This document shows positions 36,758-45,098 of a stretch of 64,000 nucleotides of DNA, one piece after another. Position numbers and translations under genes: made by a program. Each line of letters starts with the position of its first letter. The stretch's first letter is position 1. Under the pieces are notes generated by a model. The model was given only the letters and a program-made list of their open reading frames with translations. It did not search any database and was not told the DNA's origin. Source of the DNA: AP-15 sp963700195 (GTDB lineage Bacteria; Pseudomonadota; Alphaproteobacteria; ATCC43930; CGMCC-115725); contig CAVOWQ010000043.1 in assembly GCA_963700195.1 (NCBI GenBank), positions 1 through 64,000 of the forward strand, in the 5' to 3' direction.

Positions 36758-37042
36758 ATGTTTTTTGTATATGTGCTCGCGAGTAAACCACACGGAACCT
36801 TGTACATCGGGTCCACCTCCGATCTTGTTCGGCGGGTGTGGCACCATAAGGTGAAAGCTGTTCCAGGTTTCACCGCAAAATACGGCGCCGATCGGCTGGT
36901 CTGGTTCGAACGTCACGACACATTGGAAGCGGCGATGATCCGTGAACGGCGGATCAAGAGTTGGAAGCGCGGTTGGAAGATCCAGCTAATCGAACAGGAT
37001 AACCCGCAGTGGATCGATCTCCATCCCGGCATATCGAGGTGA
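36758..37042 (+). CDS. GIY-YIG nuclease domain protein
   Basis: 94 residues comprising a single GIY-YIG domain: FFVYVLASKPHGTLYIGSTS provides the two short strands (VYV and YIG), followed by DLVRRVWHHK with the catalytic Arg, FTAKYGADRLVWFE, and EAAMIRERRIKSWKRGWK with the conserved Glu. This is the UPF0213/YhbQ-like stand-alone type. Such proteins are small DNA nucleases of uncertain role. It is bordered on both sides by palindromic repeat units and starts about 12 bases after the last half-unit, which suggests a link between the nuclease and the repeats. Confidence 0.9.
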   Translation: MFFVYVLASKPHGTLYIGSTSDLVRRVWHHKVKAVPGFTAKYGADRLVWFERHDTLEAAMIRERRIKSWKRGWKIQLIEQDNPQWIDLHPGISR

Positions 37043-37084
37043 TGATGGTCAGATGCTGTCCCGATCCTGCTGTGGACCTCGGCT

Positions 37085-37145
37085 TTCCCCACGGATCAAG
37101 TCCGTGGGCTGAAGGCCCAGGGGGCAGCGTTTTAACATATCGGGC
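37085..37145. repeat. repeat remnant flanking the GIY-YIG gene
   Basis: CCCACGGATCAAGTCCGTGGG is a hairpin, followed by GGGGGCAGCGTTTTAACATATCGGG, whose TTTAACATATCG part matches the tails of the 36.4-36.6 kb units. It precedes the receiver gene at 37161 by about 15 bases. Confidence 0.6.
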
Positions 37146-37160
37146 GGCCGGGAGGGCGGC

Positions 37161-37550
37161 ATGAGCGCCAGTATCATTGTTGTCGATGACGAGCCCGATG
37201 TCGCCGAGCTGTTCCGCCAGCGCTTCCGCCGCGAGGCGCGCCAGGGCACTTACGTCATGCACTTCGCCGCCTCGGGCGAGGCGGCGTTGGAGCTGCTGAG
37301 CGGCGAGGTCGAGCCCGGCGTGATCGTCATCCTGTCCGACATCAACATGCCGGGCATGGACGGCCTGCAGTTGCTGGGCGAGATCAAAGAGCGCTTCCCC
37401 GATCTGCCGGTCATGATGGTGACCGCCTATGGCGACGACGAGCGCCGCCGTCGCGCCAGCGAGCTCGGCGCCGCCGAGTTCATCACCAAGCCGGTCGATT
37501 TTGATCGGCTGAAGGCCCAGCTGCGCCAACTGCCTGCCGCGGCGGGCTGA
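37161..37550 (+). CDS. single-domain response regulator (CheY-like receiver)
   Basis: 129 residues, receiver only. Acidic pocket in IIVVDDEPDVAELFRQRF, phospho-acceptor Asp in VILSDINMPGMDGL (about residue 59), Thr in MMVTAYGDD and Lys in FITKPVDFDRLKAQL. It has no output domain. It follows the nine-GAF kinase and is probably its phosphotransfer partner, though repeats and a GIY-YIG gene now separate them. It is a clear paralogue of the receiver at 44707-45093. Confidence 0.92.
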   Translation: MSASIIVVDDEPDVAELFRQRFRREARQGTYVMHFAASGEAALELLSGEVEPGVIVILSDINMPGMDGLQLLGEIKERFPDLPVMMVTAYGDDERRRRASELGAAEFITKPVDFDRLKAQLRQLPAAAG

Positions 37551-37579
37551 AATTTCGTTGCGATTATCGCACTTATTGC

Positions 37580-37608
37580 TTGACCTGTCGACGTGATTGA
37601 TATATAAT
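37580..37608 (+). promoter_or_regulatory. consensus sigma-70-type promoter
   Basis: TTGACC (37580-37585), a spacer of exactly 17 bases, and TATAAT (37603-37608). It is the closest match to the consensus noticed in the window and lies in a gene-free interval. It would start a transcript near 37615 that runs through an inverted repeat at 37652 toward the acyl carrier protein gene at 37845, giving a leader of about 230 bases, or a small RNA. Confidence 0.6.
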
Positions 37609-37651
37609 TGCAATCGCGGATGGTGGTTGAAGAAGCCGTTCTGGCTGTAAA

Positions 37652-37672
37652 TTCGCTGCAGAAAACAGCGAA
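37652..37672. repeat. inverted repeat TTCGCTG...CAGCGAA
   Basis: Perfect 7-base arms with a 7-base loop, followed by ACAGCGGG. The AACAGCGAA half recurs at 58170 and 58234 in another gene-free stretch, also with TTCGCTG nearby. It looks like a dispersed motif rather than a terminator, since no T-run follows. Confidence 0.45.
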
Positions 37673-37844
37673 ACAGCGGGTGTGATCCGCTAGCCCGCCG
37701 CTTTGGCCTGCCGCGCCAGATCGTCGCGCGCCGCGAGCATGTCGTCCAGCGATCGGAACGCGAGGCGAGCCGCCCCTTGACCGCGCGAACGCAGCGCTGT
37801 TAGGGAACCTTTGGTCGATCCCGGGTCGTCACACGGAGCTTGTA

Positions 37845-38099
37845 TTGCGGGCCGAAAATCCGAGCGAAGCCGCGATCCGAGACTGGTGTGTGGAGTATCT
37901 GGCGCGCACGCTCGACTTGCCGGACCAATCGATCGACACGGAGATGACGTTCGCTCGGTTGGGGCTCGATTCCGCCAACTCGGTGTTCTTGATCGTCGAG
38001 CTCGAAGATTGGCTCGGCTTGGAGCTCACGCCCGACCTGCTGTTCGAACATCCGACGATCGGCGAACTCGCCCGGCACTTGGCAACGCGCGCCAATTAA
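37845..38099 (+). CDS. acyl carrier protein
   Basis: 84 residues from a TTG start preceded by GGAG; no ATG is available in frame. Typical ACP fold with VEYLARTLDLPDQSIDTEMT and the 4-prime-phosphopantetheine Ser in FARLGLDSANSVFLIVELED, then LTPDLLFEHPTIGELARHL. The DSA variant is typical of ACPs that serve polyketide or acyl-AMP-ligase pathways rather than the DSL of fatty acid synthase AcpP. It shares one base with the next start (TAATG), so it is coupled to the fatty-acyl-AMP ligase that probably loads it. Confidence 0.85.
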   Translation: MRAENPSEAAIRDWCVEYLARTLDLPDQSIDTEMTFARLGLDSANSVFLIVELEDWLGLELTPDLLFEHPTIGELARHLATRAN

Positions 38100-39850
38100 T
38101 GAACCAAACGACGGCGATGAACGAAACGGAAACGCGCACCGAGTTTTCGTCCCTGGTCGACGTGCTCCGGCGTCGGGCGGCGGAGCAGCCGGACGACGCG
38201 GCCTACATTTTTCTGCCGGATCGCGGGGCCGAGCGGCTTTCCTTGTCTTTTGCCGAGCTTTATGCGCGCGCCCGCGCGGTGGCCGCGAGCCTGGCCGAGC
38301 GCGGACAGAAAGGCGACAGAGCAGTCCTGCTGTTTTCGCCGGGTTTGGATTTCATCGTCGCGTTCTTCGCTTGCCTCCTGGCCGGTGTAATCGCGGTGCC
38401 GATGATGGTCCCGCGGCGCGCCAGCTCGAGGGATGCCAGTGCGGCCATTCTGGCGGACTGCTCGCCGCGCTTTGCGATGACCCGCCGCGATTTGCTGATC
38501 GAGGCTCGGCCGGAGCTGATGGAGCGTTTCGGAACCGCACCGCTCGATTGGGTCTTTGTCGAATTCCTGCAGTGCGGGTTCCGGAGAACTGCAAGCCCCG
38601 CTTCCCCTTCCCGCGCGGGAAGACATCGCGCTTCTGCAGTACACCTCCGGGTCCACTTCGTCACCCAAAGGGGTCATCGTCAGCCATGGCAACCTGATCG
38701 AAAATTCAGAGATGATCCGTATCGCCTTCGGCAATACGCGCAAATCGACCCATGTCAGCTGGGTCCCGCTCTATCACGACATGGGGCTCATTCTGAATGC
38801 ACTGCAGTCGCTCTACCTCGGAGCGCTGTGTGTCCTTATGGCGCCGGTCAGCTTCATGCAGCGCCCGCTCAGCTGGTTGCGTGCGATCCACGATTATCGG
38901 GCGGAAGTCGCGGGCGGCCCCAACTTCGCGTTCGATCTCTGCGTCAGACGCCACCGCCCCGAGGAGATCCGGGGCATCGATCTCTCTTGCTGGAAGGTCG
39001 CCTTCAATGGGGCGGAGCCTGTTCGGGCGAATACGATCGACCGGTTCGCCTCCACCTTTGCGCCCTATGGCTTCGATGCCAAAAGCATTCACCCCGCCTA
39101 CGGCATGGCGGAGGCGACATTGCTGATTTCGGCGGGCCGGCGGGGGACTGGCCCGGTCACCCGCCGGATCGATCGGGACGCTCTGCAGCGCAACCAGATG
39201 GTTGCCCCGGCGCAAGCGCAGGATGCTCAGATACTGGTCGGGTGTGGCCGGCAGCTCGTCGGCGAGCGCCTGGCGATCGTCGATCCGGAAACGCGGATGG
39301 CCGCTGGGACCGGGGTTGGTCGGCGAGGTTTGGGTTGCCGGGCCGAATGTCGCGCGGGGCTATTGGCGCGACCCGGAGACGACTGCCTCGGTGTTCAGGG
39401 TGCGGACGGCGTCCGGCGGCGCGCAATACTGGTTGCGCACCGGGGATCTCGGCTTTCTCGACGAGGATGGCGAACTTTACATCACCGGCCGGATCAAGGA
39501 CCTGATCATCATCCGCGGCATCAACCATTACCCGCAGGACATCGAGGAGACCGTGCAGGACTGCCACGCGGCGCTGCGCCGCCATTGCGGCGCCGCCTTC
39601 AGCGTGCCCGACCATAACGACGAGGAGCAACTGGTACTGGTTCAGGAGATCGAGCGTACCTTCCGAGCGGCAGATCGCCATCGAAGAGATCGTCGCCTCG
39701 ATCCGCGAAGCAATCGCCAGGGAACATGAAATTGCCGCCCGTGAGATCGTCCTGATCCGCACCGGCAGCCTGCCAAAGACGACCAGCGGCAAGATCCAGC
39801 GCCGCCTCACGCGGCAAATGTTTCTGGCCGGCACGCTCTCTGTCGTCTAG
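38099..39850 (+). CDS. fatty-acyl-AMP ligase, FadD32/FAAL-like (three frameshifts)
   Basis: Adenylate-forming enzyme that activates a free fatty acid as acyl-AMP and hands it to an ACP. Visible motifs: ALLQYTSGSTSSPKGVIVS (A3), SWVPLYHDMGLILNALQSLY, IHPAYGMAEATLLIS (A5), YWLRTGDLGFLDEDGELY (A7), TGRIKDLIIIRGINHYPQDI (A8, a FAAL hallmark) and LPKTTSGKIQRRL with the A10 Lys. Reading is broken three times, always by one extra base: G in GGG 38576-38578, G in GGG 39306-39308 and a C near 39659-39660. Repaired, it runs from the ATG at 38099 to the TAG at 39848-39850, about 582 residues, normal for FAAL. Confidence 0.85.
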
Positions 39851-39867
39851 AGCGCCGCGACCGTCCT

Positions 39868-40782
39868 CTATCGGCGGTACAGCGCATGGCGGCATCTGTC
39901 CCATCCCGCTTCCAGCCGCTTGATGGACCTCTCCACGCGAGCGGCCAGATGTTTCGCGGCACGCTGAGCATGCGCGATATCCTCTGCTGGCGTCCTGGTC
40001 AGCAAGCAGAAGTTAGCGCCGCGCGGTGTCTGCCCACGCTCGATCAACTCCAACCCCGAGCGCGGCAATACGCGGCAAATTCGCAAACCCAATCCCTCGA
40101 TTTCCGCGGCAAACTGATCCGCACTGACGGTATGCGACAAAAAGGCTTCGACGAATTCGATGAAGATCCGAATACTCGGCGAACGGCGTATAGTTTTTTG
40201 CATGCCCCTGATGACAAAGGGCTCATGACCCTCGACATCGATTTTCACGAGATCGACCGCCAGCCCAACCGGCAGGAATTCGTCGATCGTGATGATATCG
40301 AGCTCGATCGAGCGCTTTGCATCGCCCCACGCCCCGATATCGGTCATCGTCGCGCCGCCGAGGAATTCCGGCAGGTAGTGAAGGGTTCCGCGCCCGGCAC
40401 TTTCTCCGACCAGAGCGTTGACCGCGGTTATATTCGGGCGATGCACCAGCCTGTTCGCGTACAGAGTTCGCTTCAGCAGGTCGAAAGTGTGCGGGTTCGC
40501 CTCGAAAGAATAAAGGCGGCCGTGGTCCCTCATCCGAGAGGCCGAAGTCGCGGTGTAGAGTCCGAAATTTGCGCCGATGTCGAGAACCACAGACTTGGGT
40601 TGCAAAAAACTTCGGAATAACGGGAGAACATCTGCCTCCATGTCCCAGCCGAGGAGGTAGTCGATGGCATCGAGCGAATTGGTGTCGACGCAGATGTGCT
40701 CGCCGGAAGCGAGGCGGACCAAAGCCCGATCAGCGCCCGCATAGATTGGCCCTTTCACGTGAAATTCTCGACTCTGGGGCAA
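39868..40782 (-). CDS. FkbM-family methyltransferase (intact paralogue)
   Basis: 304 residues. SVVLDIGANFGLYTATSAS is the SAM motif, YSFEANPHTFDLLKRTLYAN motif II, and VDLVKIDVEGHEPFVIRGM the conserved post-motif region. GANFCLLTRTPAEDI near the C-terminus is shared with the paralogue at 29411. It is convergent with the fatty-acyl-AMP ligase with a 17-base gap. Probable O-methyltransferase acting on a glycolipid, polyketide or exopolysaccharide component; the neighbouring ACP and ligase make a lipid-linked substrate plausible (inference). Confidence 0.88.
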   Translation of the reverse strand: MPQSREFHVKGPIYAGADRALVRLASGEHICVDTNSLDAIDYLLGWDMEADVLPLFRSFLQPKSVVLDIGANFGLYTATSASRMRDHGRLYSFEANPHTFDLLKRTLYANRLVHRPNITAVNALVGESAGRGTLHYLPEFLGGATMTDIGAWGDAKRSIELDIITIDEFLPVGLAVDLVKIDVEGHEPFVIRGMQKTIRRSPSIRIFIEFVEAFLSHTVSADQFAAEIEGLGLRICRVLPRSGLELIERGQTPRGANFCLLTRTPAEDIAHAQRAAKHLAARVERSIKRLEAGWDRCRHALYRR

Positions 40783-40972
40783 ACCGGCTTTACCATATCA
40801 GCGGAATCGCGCGCCGGAGAACACAACGGAGAACCTTGGGGGAGACGAATACCGCCCTCATCCTGCGCAGCATCCAGGGTGCTGCAGAGATGTGGGCGCA
40901 TGGCCCCTGGTGCGAGCATCTGCGCGCGAGTCTGCCGACAACCTGCAAGCGGTGCCCAGCTCCGGCGATGCC

Positions 40973-41413
40973 ATGCGAATCTTGCGCTTCTCTACGCTCA
41001 TAACATGTTCCGCGCTGGTGATCGCCTGCACGCCCCCGCCAGCCGTGCGCGTGGAAGACCCGTTTGTCGGAAACTGGGTCACGCCGGAGAACGCCAGCAT
41101 CACCATCCGCCCGGATACAATTGTTCAGCATCAACCCGACGGCGAGAGCACCACGCTCGATAAGGCTGTATGCCGCGGCATGTTCAGCTTCGCCCACGGC
41201 ACGAAGAGCCGCCACGACCTTACCAGCCTGGTGCCGCGCCAGCCCGACCTCCGCCAGAAAATTTCGGACATCCTGGTCGAGCAGAGCTATCCGGTCGCTG
41301 AACTCAATTGCGACCGGGGCGATCAGACCTATGTCCTGCTGAATGATCGTCAATTGCTGGCGATCTACCGCGACGGCGACGTCGGCGCAATAGAACGCTT
41401 GGCACGGCGCTGA
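40973..41413 (+). CDS. small lipoprotein of unknown function
   Basis: 146 residues from an ATG whose N-terminus (MRILRFSTLITCSALVIAC) is a lipoprotein signal with a lipobox ending at Cys19. The mature part (DPFVGNWVTPENASITIRPD, with later DGESTTLDKAVCRG) resembles periplasmic domains that begin with a GNW strand, but no family is named. A longer in-frame start at 40892 is less likely because it would bury the signal. It lies upstream of another lipoprotein and the two-component system; the order hints at envelope sensing. Confidence 0.65.
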   Translation: MRILRFSTLITCSALVIACTPPPAVRVEDPFVGNWVTPENASITIRPDTIVQHQPDGESTTLDKAVCRGMFSFAHGTKSRHDLTSLVPRQPDLRQKISDILVEQSYPVAELNCDRGDQTYVLLNDRQLLAIYRDGDVGAIERLARR

Positions 41414-41445
41414 TTGGGTGATCTTCCCATTGCGAGGCGGCTAGG

Positions 41446-42060
41446 GTGCGATCGATCATTGGAGAACGGCGATGGTCTCTCGTCTACCCCGCTCTGTTGA
41501 GCCTGGGAGCGGGTGTTCTCGCCTCATGCGCCGCAAACGAATCGCAGCCGCCGCCCCGGACTTCGGCGGTTCGCCCGCTGCCGCCGCAACCGGAGGCGTC
41601 TGCTGCGCACAGCGTCGCTCCGAGACCGGCCCGCAAGCCGACCCCGCCGCCATCGGCGGGCAATCCGGCTCCCGAGTCGGATGGGGAAGATTTCGCGATG
41701 ACAGGGCCGAAGCCGACGGAGGGTGCGGCGGCCCCCGAGAACTCATCCCCATCTTCCGACTTGGCAGCGCTGTCGACCTCACCGGGCCGCCAGGGCGAGG
41801 TCCCTTCGCAACCCGAATTGATCGGACTCGACCAATCCGGGGCGATGCGCCTCTTGGGGCCGGCGGCGGAGAAATTGGACGAACCGCCGGCGACGGTCTG
41901 GCGCTACAAGACTGCTAACTGCGAACTCGACCTGTTCTTTTATCTCGACCTGCGCAGCGGCCGTATGCGAACGTTGCATTACTCTTTCAAGGGCGACGGC
42001 GCCGAGGTGGCGAGACGGCAGGAATGCTGGCGTTCCTTGATCGCCGCTCGAGGCGGCTAG
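41446..42060 (+). CDS. proline-rich lipoprotein of unknown function
   Basis: 204 residues from a GTG start. The signal peptide ends in GAGVLASC (lipobox, Cys near residue 28). A long Pro/Ala/Ser-rich linker (residues about 30-115) is followed by a compact C-terminal domain with LIGLDQSGAMRLLGPAAEKL, VWRYKTANCELDLFFYLDL and AVARRQE-like end containing two Cys. A flexible linker before a small domain is typical of outer-membrane or periplasmic anchors. It ends 12 bases before the response regulator gene, so it may be cotranscribed and act as an accessory to the sensor kinase. Confidence 0.65.
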   Translation: MRSIIGERRWSLVYPALLSLGAGVLASCAANESQPPPRTSAVRPLPPQPEASAAHSVAPRPARKPTPPPSAGNPAPESDGEDFAMTGPKPTEGAAAPENSSPSSDLAALSTSPGRQGEVPSQPELIGLDQSGAMRLLGPAAEKLDEPPATVWRYKTANCELDLFFYLDLRSGRMRTLHYSFKGDGAEVARRQECWRSLIAARGG

Positions 42061-42072
42061 GCCGGTTCGCCG

Positions 42073-42792
42073 ATGCCGCATCTTCTTCTCGTTGACGATG
42101 ACGATCTCTTTCGCGAGTCGCTCGGTCTCAATCTGATCGACGAGGGTTACGAGGTCACCAGTTTTGCCAACGGGCGCGATGTGCTCACCTATCTCGATCA
42201 GGGCGGCGGGGCCGACGTGATGCTGCTAGATTGGCGCATGCCCAACCTGACGGGCCTGGACGTGCTGCGTCAAGTCCGCGCCGCCGGGACGACGATCCCG
42301 GTCATTTTCCTGACGGCGCTGTCTGACGACATCTACGAGGAGGCGGCCCTCGAAAGCGGCGCGGTTGATTTCATCGACAAGTCTCGCCGTCTGCCAATCC
42401 TGCTCAAGCGTCTGCAGTTGATCGCCGAGGGCGGCCGGCCGTCCAGCGAGCCGGAACCGGGGCGGGCTTCGACACTGCAGCTGGGGCGGCTCGCCCTGCG
42501 CTTCGACATCAGCCGGGCGGTCTGGGCCGGACGGATCGTCGACCTCACCCTAACGGAATTCAAGATCCTAACCCTGCTGGCCGAGAAAGCAGGGCAGGAT
42601 GTCGGCTACCGCGAGATTTACGATCTGGTCCATGGCAAAAACTTCATCGCCGGACACGGCTCCGAGGGGTATCGTGCCAATGTACGCACCTTCATCAAGC
42701 GTATCCGCAAAAAGTTCCGCGATGTCGACTCAGCTTTCGACCACATCGAAAACTACGCTGGTTTTGGATACCGGTGGACCGCGGAAGGCTGA
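42073..42792 (+). CDS. OmpR-family response regulator, ChvI-like
   Basis: 239 residues. Receiver domain with LLLVDDDDLFRESLGLNL, phospho-Asp in MLLDWRMPNLTGLDVLRQ (about residue 54), Thr in FLTALSDD and Lys in VDFIDKSRR. The winged-helix output domain has LTLTEFKILTLLAEKAGQ, VGYREIYDLVHG, ANVRTFIKRIRKKF and the C-terminal FGYRW. The DLFRESL and DWRMPN sequences resemble ChvI of the alphaproteobacterial envelope-stress system ChvG-ChvI. Its cognate kinase overlaps the 3-prime end. Confidence 0.88.
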   Translation: MPHLLLVDDDDLFRESLGLNLIDEGYEVTSFANGRDVLTYLDQGGGADVMLLDWRMPNLTGLDVLRQVRAAGTTIPVIFLTALSDDIYEEAALESGAVDFIDKSRRLPILLKRLQLIAEGGRPSSEPEPGRASTLQLGRLALRFDISRAVWAGRIVDLTLTEFKILTLLAEKAGQDVGYREIYDLVHGKNFIAGHGSEGYRANVRTFIKRIRKKFRDVDSAFDHIENYAGFGYRWTAEG

Positions 42793-44326
42793 GACGCGCC
42801 GGGGTATCCGCTGGGCATGGTCGATTACGGCTAAGACCGCCTTTCTGGGGGTCGTCTTCGTACTGGTCCCGGTGTTCCTTTATATTGAGTTCCGCTCTGC
42901 CCATGAGACAAGCCAGGAGCTGCTGCTGCGCAGTGTGCGCGCCGAGGGGCGCACGATCAGCCAGTCCTTGCTGCCCTTGCTGACGAACGCCGATCCTTCC
43001 GCACTGCCGGAGATCGGCCGCGATCTCGCCTGGTACGCCGGCGAGGTAACGACCATAAAATTGCTGCTGCACCCGGCCTCCAATCAAGCCGGAACCGAAG
43101 GGTTTTATTACGTAGCCTCCTGGCCTCCGGTGGCGCCGAGCAATCTGGAAGCGGAGCGTGATACACTGGCGCGTCAGGGTGTGCTCAACCGTCTCTCTGA
43201 GAACTGCAAAGACGAAATGCCGTTCTCACTAATCTACCACCGGCCGACTGGCGGCGAGGAGATAGTCACAGCGGTAACACCCGTGTCGACAGCGGCTGGC
43301 TGCTGGGCGGTCGTAGCGTCGTTTTCCGAGGATGCTTTCCCGGGCGCTCATCTCGGCCAGCCCTATTGGGCGACACCGCCGGTCATCATCGCGGCCGTCA
43401 TCTACCTGACGATGGCCGCCATCACCTTTGCCACATTGCTGAGCGTGCGCGGCGGACTCCGCCACTTTACGCTGCGCGCCCGCCGCATTCGCGAGCTGGG
43501 GCCGGACGCGGGCTCGTTCGCCGACCGCTCCAACCTCCCCGAATTGGCCGACGTTGCGGCCGAGTTCGACCGGATGGTCGAGGCCCTGTATCGCTCCGCC
43601 GCGGACATCAGGCAAACGGCGGAAGACAATGCCCACGCCTTCAAGACGCCAATCGCCGTCATTCGCCAATCGATCGAGCCATTGCGTCGCGCCTTGCCGC
43701 AAGACAATCAGCGCGCGCAGCGGGCGATGAGTGTCGTCGAACACTCGCTTGACCGGCTCGACGGGCTTGTCGCCTCGGCGCGCAGTCTCGATGAAGCGAC
43801 CGCCGATCTAATCGCCAAACCGCATGCGCCGGTCGATCTCGGCCACGTGATCGGCGGCCTGATCCAGATCCGGTCCGGCATCCTCTCCAACCACGATGTC
43901 TCGATCATTCTCGCCAGTCATGAGCTGACGATCTCGGCCGACCTTTTGCCTGGTCTGTACGTGCTCGGCACTGAAGAGATGATCGAGACCGTCGTCGAAA
44001 ACCTAATCGAGAATGCCGTTTCGTTTTCTCCGGCTGGAAGCGAAATTCTGGTTAATTTGGCCCGCGAAGGCCGGTTCGCCCACCTGACAGTATCCGATCG
44101 GGGTGCGGGAGTTCCCGCCGAGCAGCTCGAGCGCATCTTCGACCGCTACTATTCCGAGCGTCGTGCCGAGGCGGCCGGCGACGCCACATCGAGCTATTTC
44201 GGGATTGGATTGTGGATTGCTCGCCGCAATGTCGAGGCAATGGGCGGGACGATCGAAGCGGAAAATCTGGAGCCGCAGGGATTGGCGATCCACGTTCGCC
44301 TGCCCTTGGCGCCAGAGCGCGGCTGA
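42722..44326 (+). CDS. sensor histidine kinase, ChvG-like
   Basis: Two transmembrane helices (TAKTAFLGVVFVLVPVFLYI near the N-terminus; PPVIIAAVIYLTMAAITFAT in the middle) enclose a periplasmic domain of about 150 residues. A HAMP-like segment (RARRIRELGP) and the H-box NAHAFKTPIAVIRQSIEPLR follow, the H-AFKTP variant typical of this family. The ATPase domain has VENLIENAVSF, SDRGAGVPAEQLE and YFGIGLWIARRNVEAMGG. The start is uncertain: ATG 42722 and TTG 42764 both lie inside the regulator gene, and no start follows its stop. Forms a pair with the response regulator. Confidence 0.85.
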   Translation: MSTQLSTTSKTTLVLDTGGPRKAETRRGIRWAWSITAKTAFLGVVFVLVPVFLYIEFRSAHETSQELLLRSVRAEGRTISQSLLPLLTNADPSALPEIGRDLAWYAGEVTTIKLLLHPASNQAGTEGFYYVASWPPVAPSNLEAERDTLARQGVLNRLSENCKDEMPFSLIYHRPTGGEEIVTAVTPVSTAAGCWAVVASFSEDAFPGAHLGQPYWATPPVIIAAVIYLTMAAITFATLLSVRGGLRHFTLRARRIRELGPDAGSFADRSNLPELADVAAEFDRMVEALYRSAADIRQTAEDNAHAFKTPIAVIRQSIEPLRRALPQDNQRAQRAMSVVEHSLDRLDGLVASARSLDEATADLIAKPHAPVDLGHVIGGLIQIRSGILSNHDVSIILASHELTISADLLPGLYVLGTEEMIETVVENLIENAVSFSPAGSEILVNLAREGRFAHLTVSDRGAGVPAEQLERIFDRYYSERRAEAAGDATSSYFGIGLWIARRNVEAMGGTIEAENLEPQGLAIHVRLPLAPERG

Positions 44327-44339
44327 AACAGGGCCAGCG

Positions 44340-44678
44340 TTGGAAGCGAGGTTGAAAAGCGGAATATGGATCAAGGCGCTGATCCGGCGGTGCGACCGTG
44401 CCGCGATCCCGATCGCCGTGGTGGCCCGCGGCGATGGGGATGCCGGCGCGATATTGCTCAAGCTCAACGGTGGCGTCGCCGAGGGCTGTTCGGTGCTGAC
44501 GCAGGCGCGCGGACAGGATGGCGAGCTTCTGTGGATGCGGGCAACTGGTCCCGTCCCAGTCGCCGAGGCGGATGCGGATGCCTACATAGCCCGCCAACGA
44601 CAGCGTGATCCGGATATTTGGGTCGTCGAGATCGAGCATCGGGAGGTAGGAAACGTGGTAGACGGGAGAGTCGTTTGA
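44340..44678 (+). CDS. DUF1491 family protein
   Basis: 112 residues from a TTG codon. LEARLKSGIWIKALIRRCDR, then RGDGDAGAILLKLNGG and DADAYIARQRQRDPDIWVVE are the conserved parts of DUF1491, a small alphaproteobacterial family without known function. The start is only 13 bases after the kinase stop, and no ATG or GTG in frame gives a better N-terminus. It is located between the kinase and a CheY-like receiver, so it may belong to the same transcription unit. Confidence 0.8.
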   Translation: MEARLKSGIWIKALIRRCDRAAIPIAVVARGDGDAGAILLKLNGGVAEGCSVLTQARGQDGELLWMRATGPVPVAEADADAYIARQRQRDPDIWVVEIEHREVGNVVDGRVV

Positions 44679-44706
44679 GGGACGACCGAGCAGCAGACGC
44701 CAGCCT

Positions 44707-45093
44707 ATGAGTTTCAGCATTCTGATCGTCGACGACGAGCCCGACATCGCCGATCTGTTTCGCCAACGTTTCCGCCGAGAGGTGCGGCAGGGGCAGTACG
44801 TGCTCCATTTCGCGGATTCGGGCGAAGAAGCCTTGCGCCGGCTCGCTGAGATTCGTCCGGAGCTGATCGTGATATTATCCGACATCAATATGCCGGGGAT
44901 GGACGGCTTGGAGCTGCTGGGGGAAGTGAGGCGACTGCGGCCGGAGCTGCCGATATTGATGGTGACCGCTTACGGCGACGACGAGCGCAGGCATCGCGCC
45001 GACGAACTGGGCGCCGCAGCTTTCCTGAGCAAGCCGGTAGACTTCGAGCAGTTGAAGCAACAGCTCGTCCAGCTGATGCGGCCGATTGGCTGA
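44707..45093 (+). CDS. single-domain response regulator (CheY-like receiver), second copy
   Basis: 128 residues. ILIVDDEPDIADLFRQRFRR, VILSDINMPGMDGLELLGEV with the phospho-Asp, ILMVTAYGDDERRHRA and FLSKPVDFEQLKQQL. It is a close paralogue of the receiver at 37161 along the full length. No kinase without a partner is adjacent; it might be served by the nine-GAF kinase or by the ChvG-like kinase. It ends 5 bases before aroC, so the two genes may be cotranscribed. Confidence 0.92.
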   Translation: MSFSILIVDDEPDIADLFRQRFRREVRQGQYVLHFADSGEEALRRLAEIRPELIVILSDINMPGMDGLELLGEVRRLRPELPILMVTAYGDDERRHRADELGAAAFLSKPVDFEQLKQQLVQLMRPIG

Positions 45094-45098
45094 AGACG

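Noticed and set aside
42599..42721. Start of the ChvG-like kinase at 42599
   Set aside because: This would translate 120 bases of the response regulator out of frame; later starts are more plausible though still not certain.
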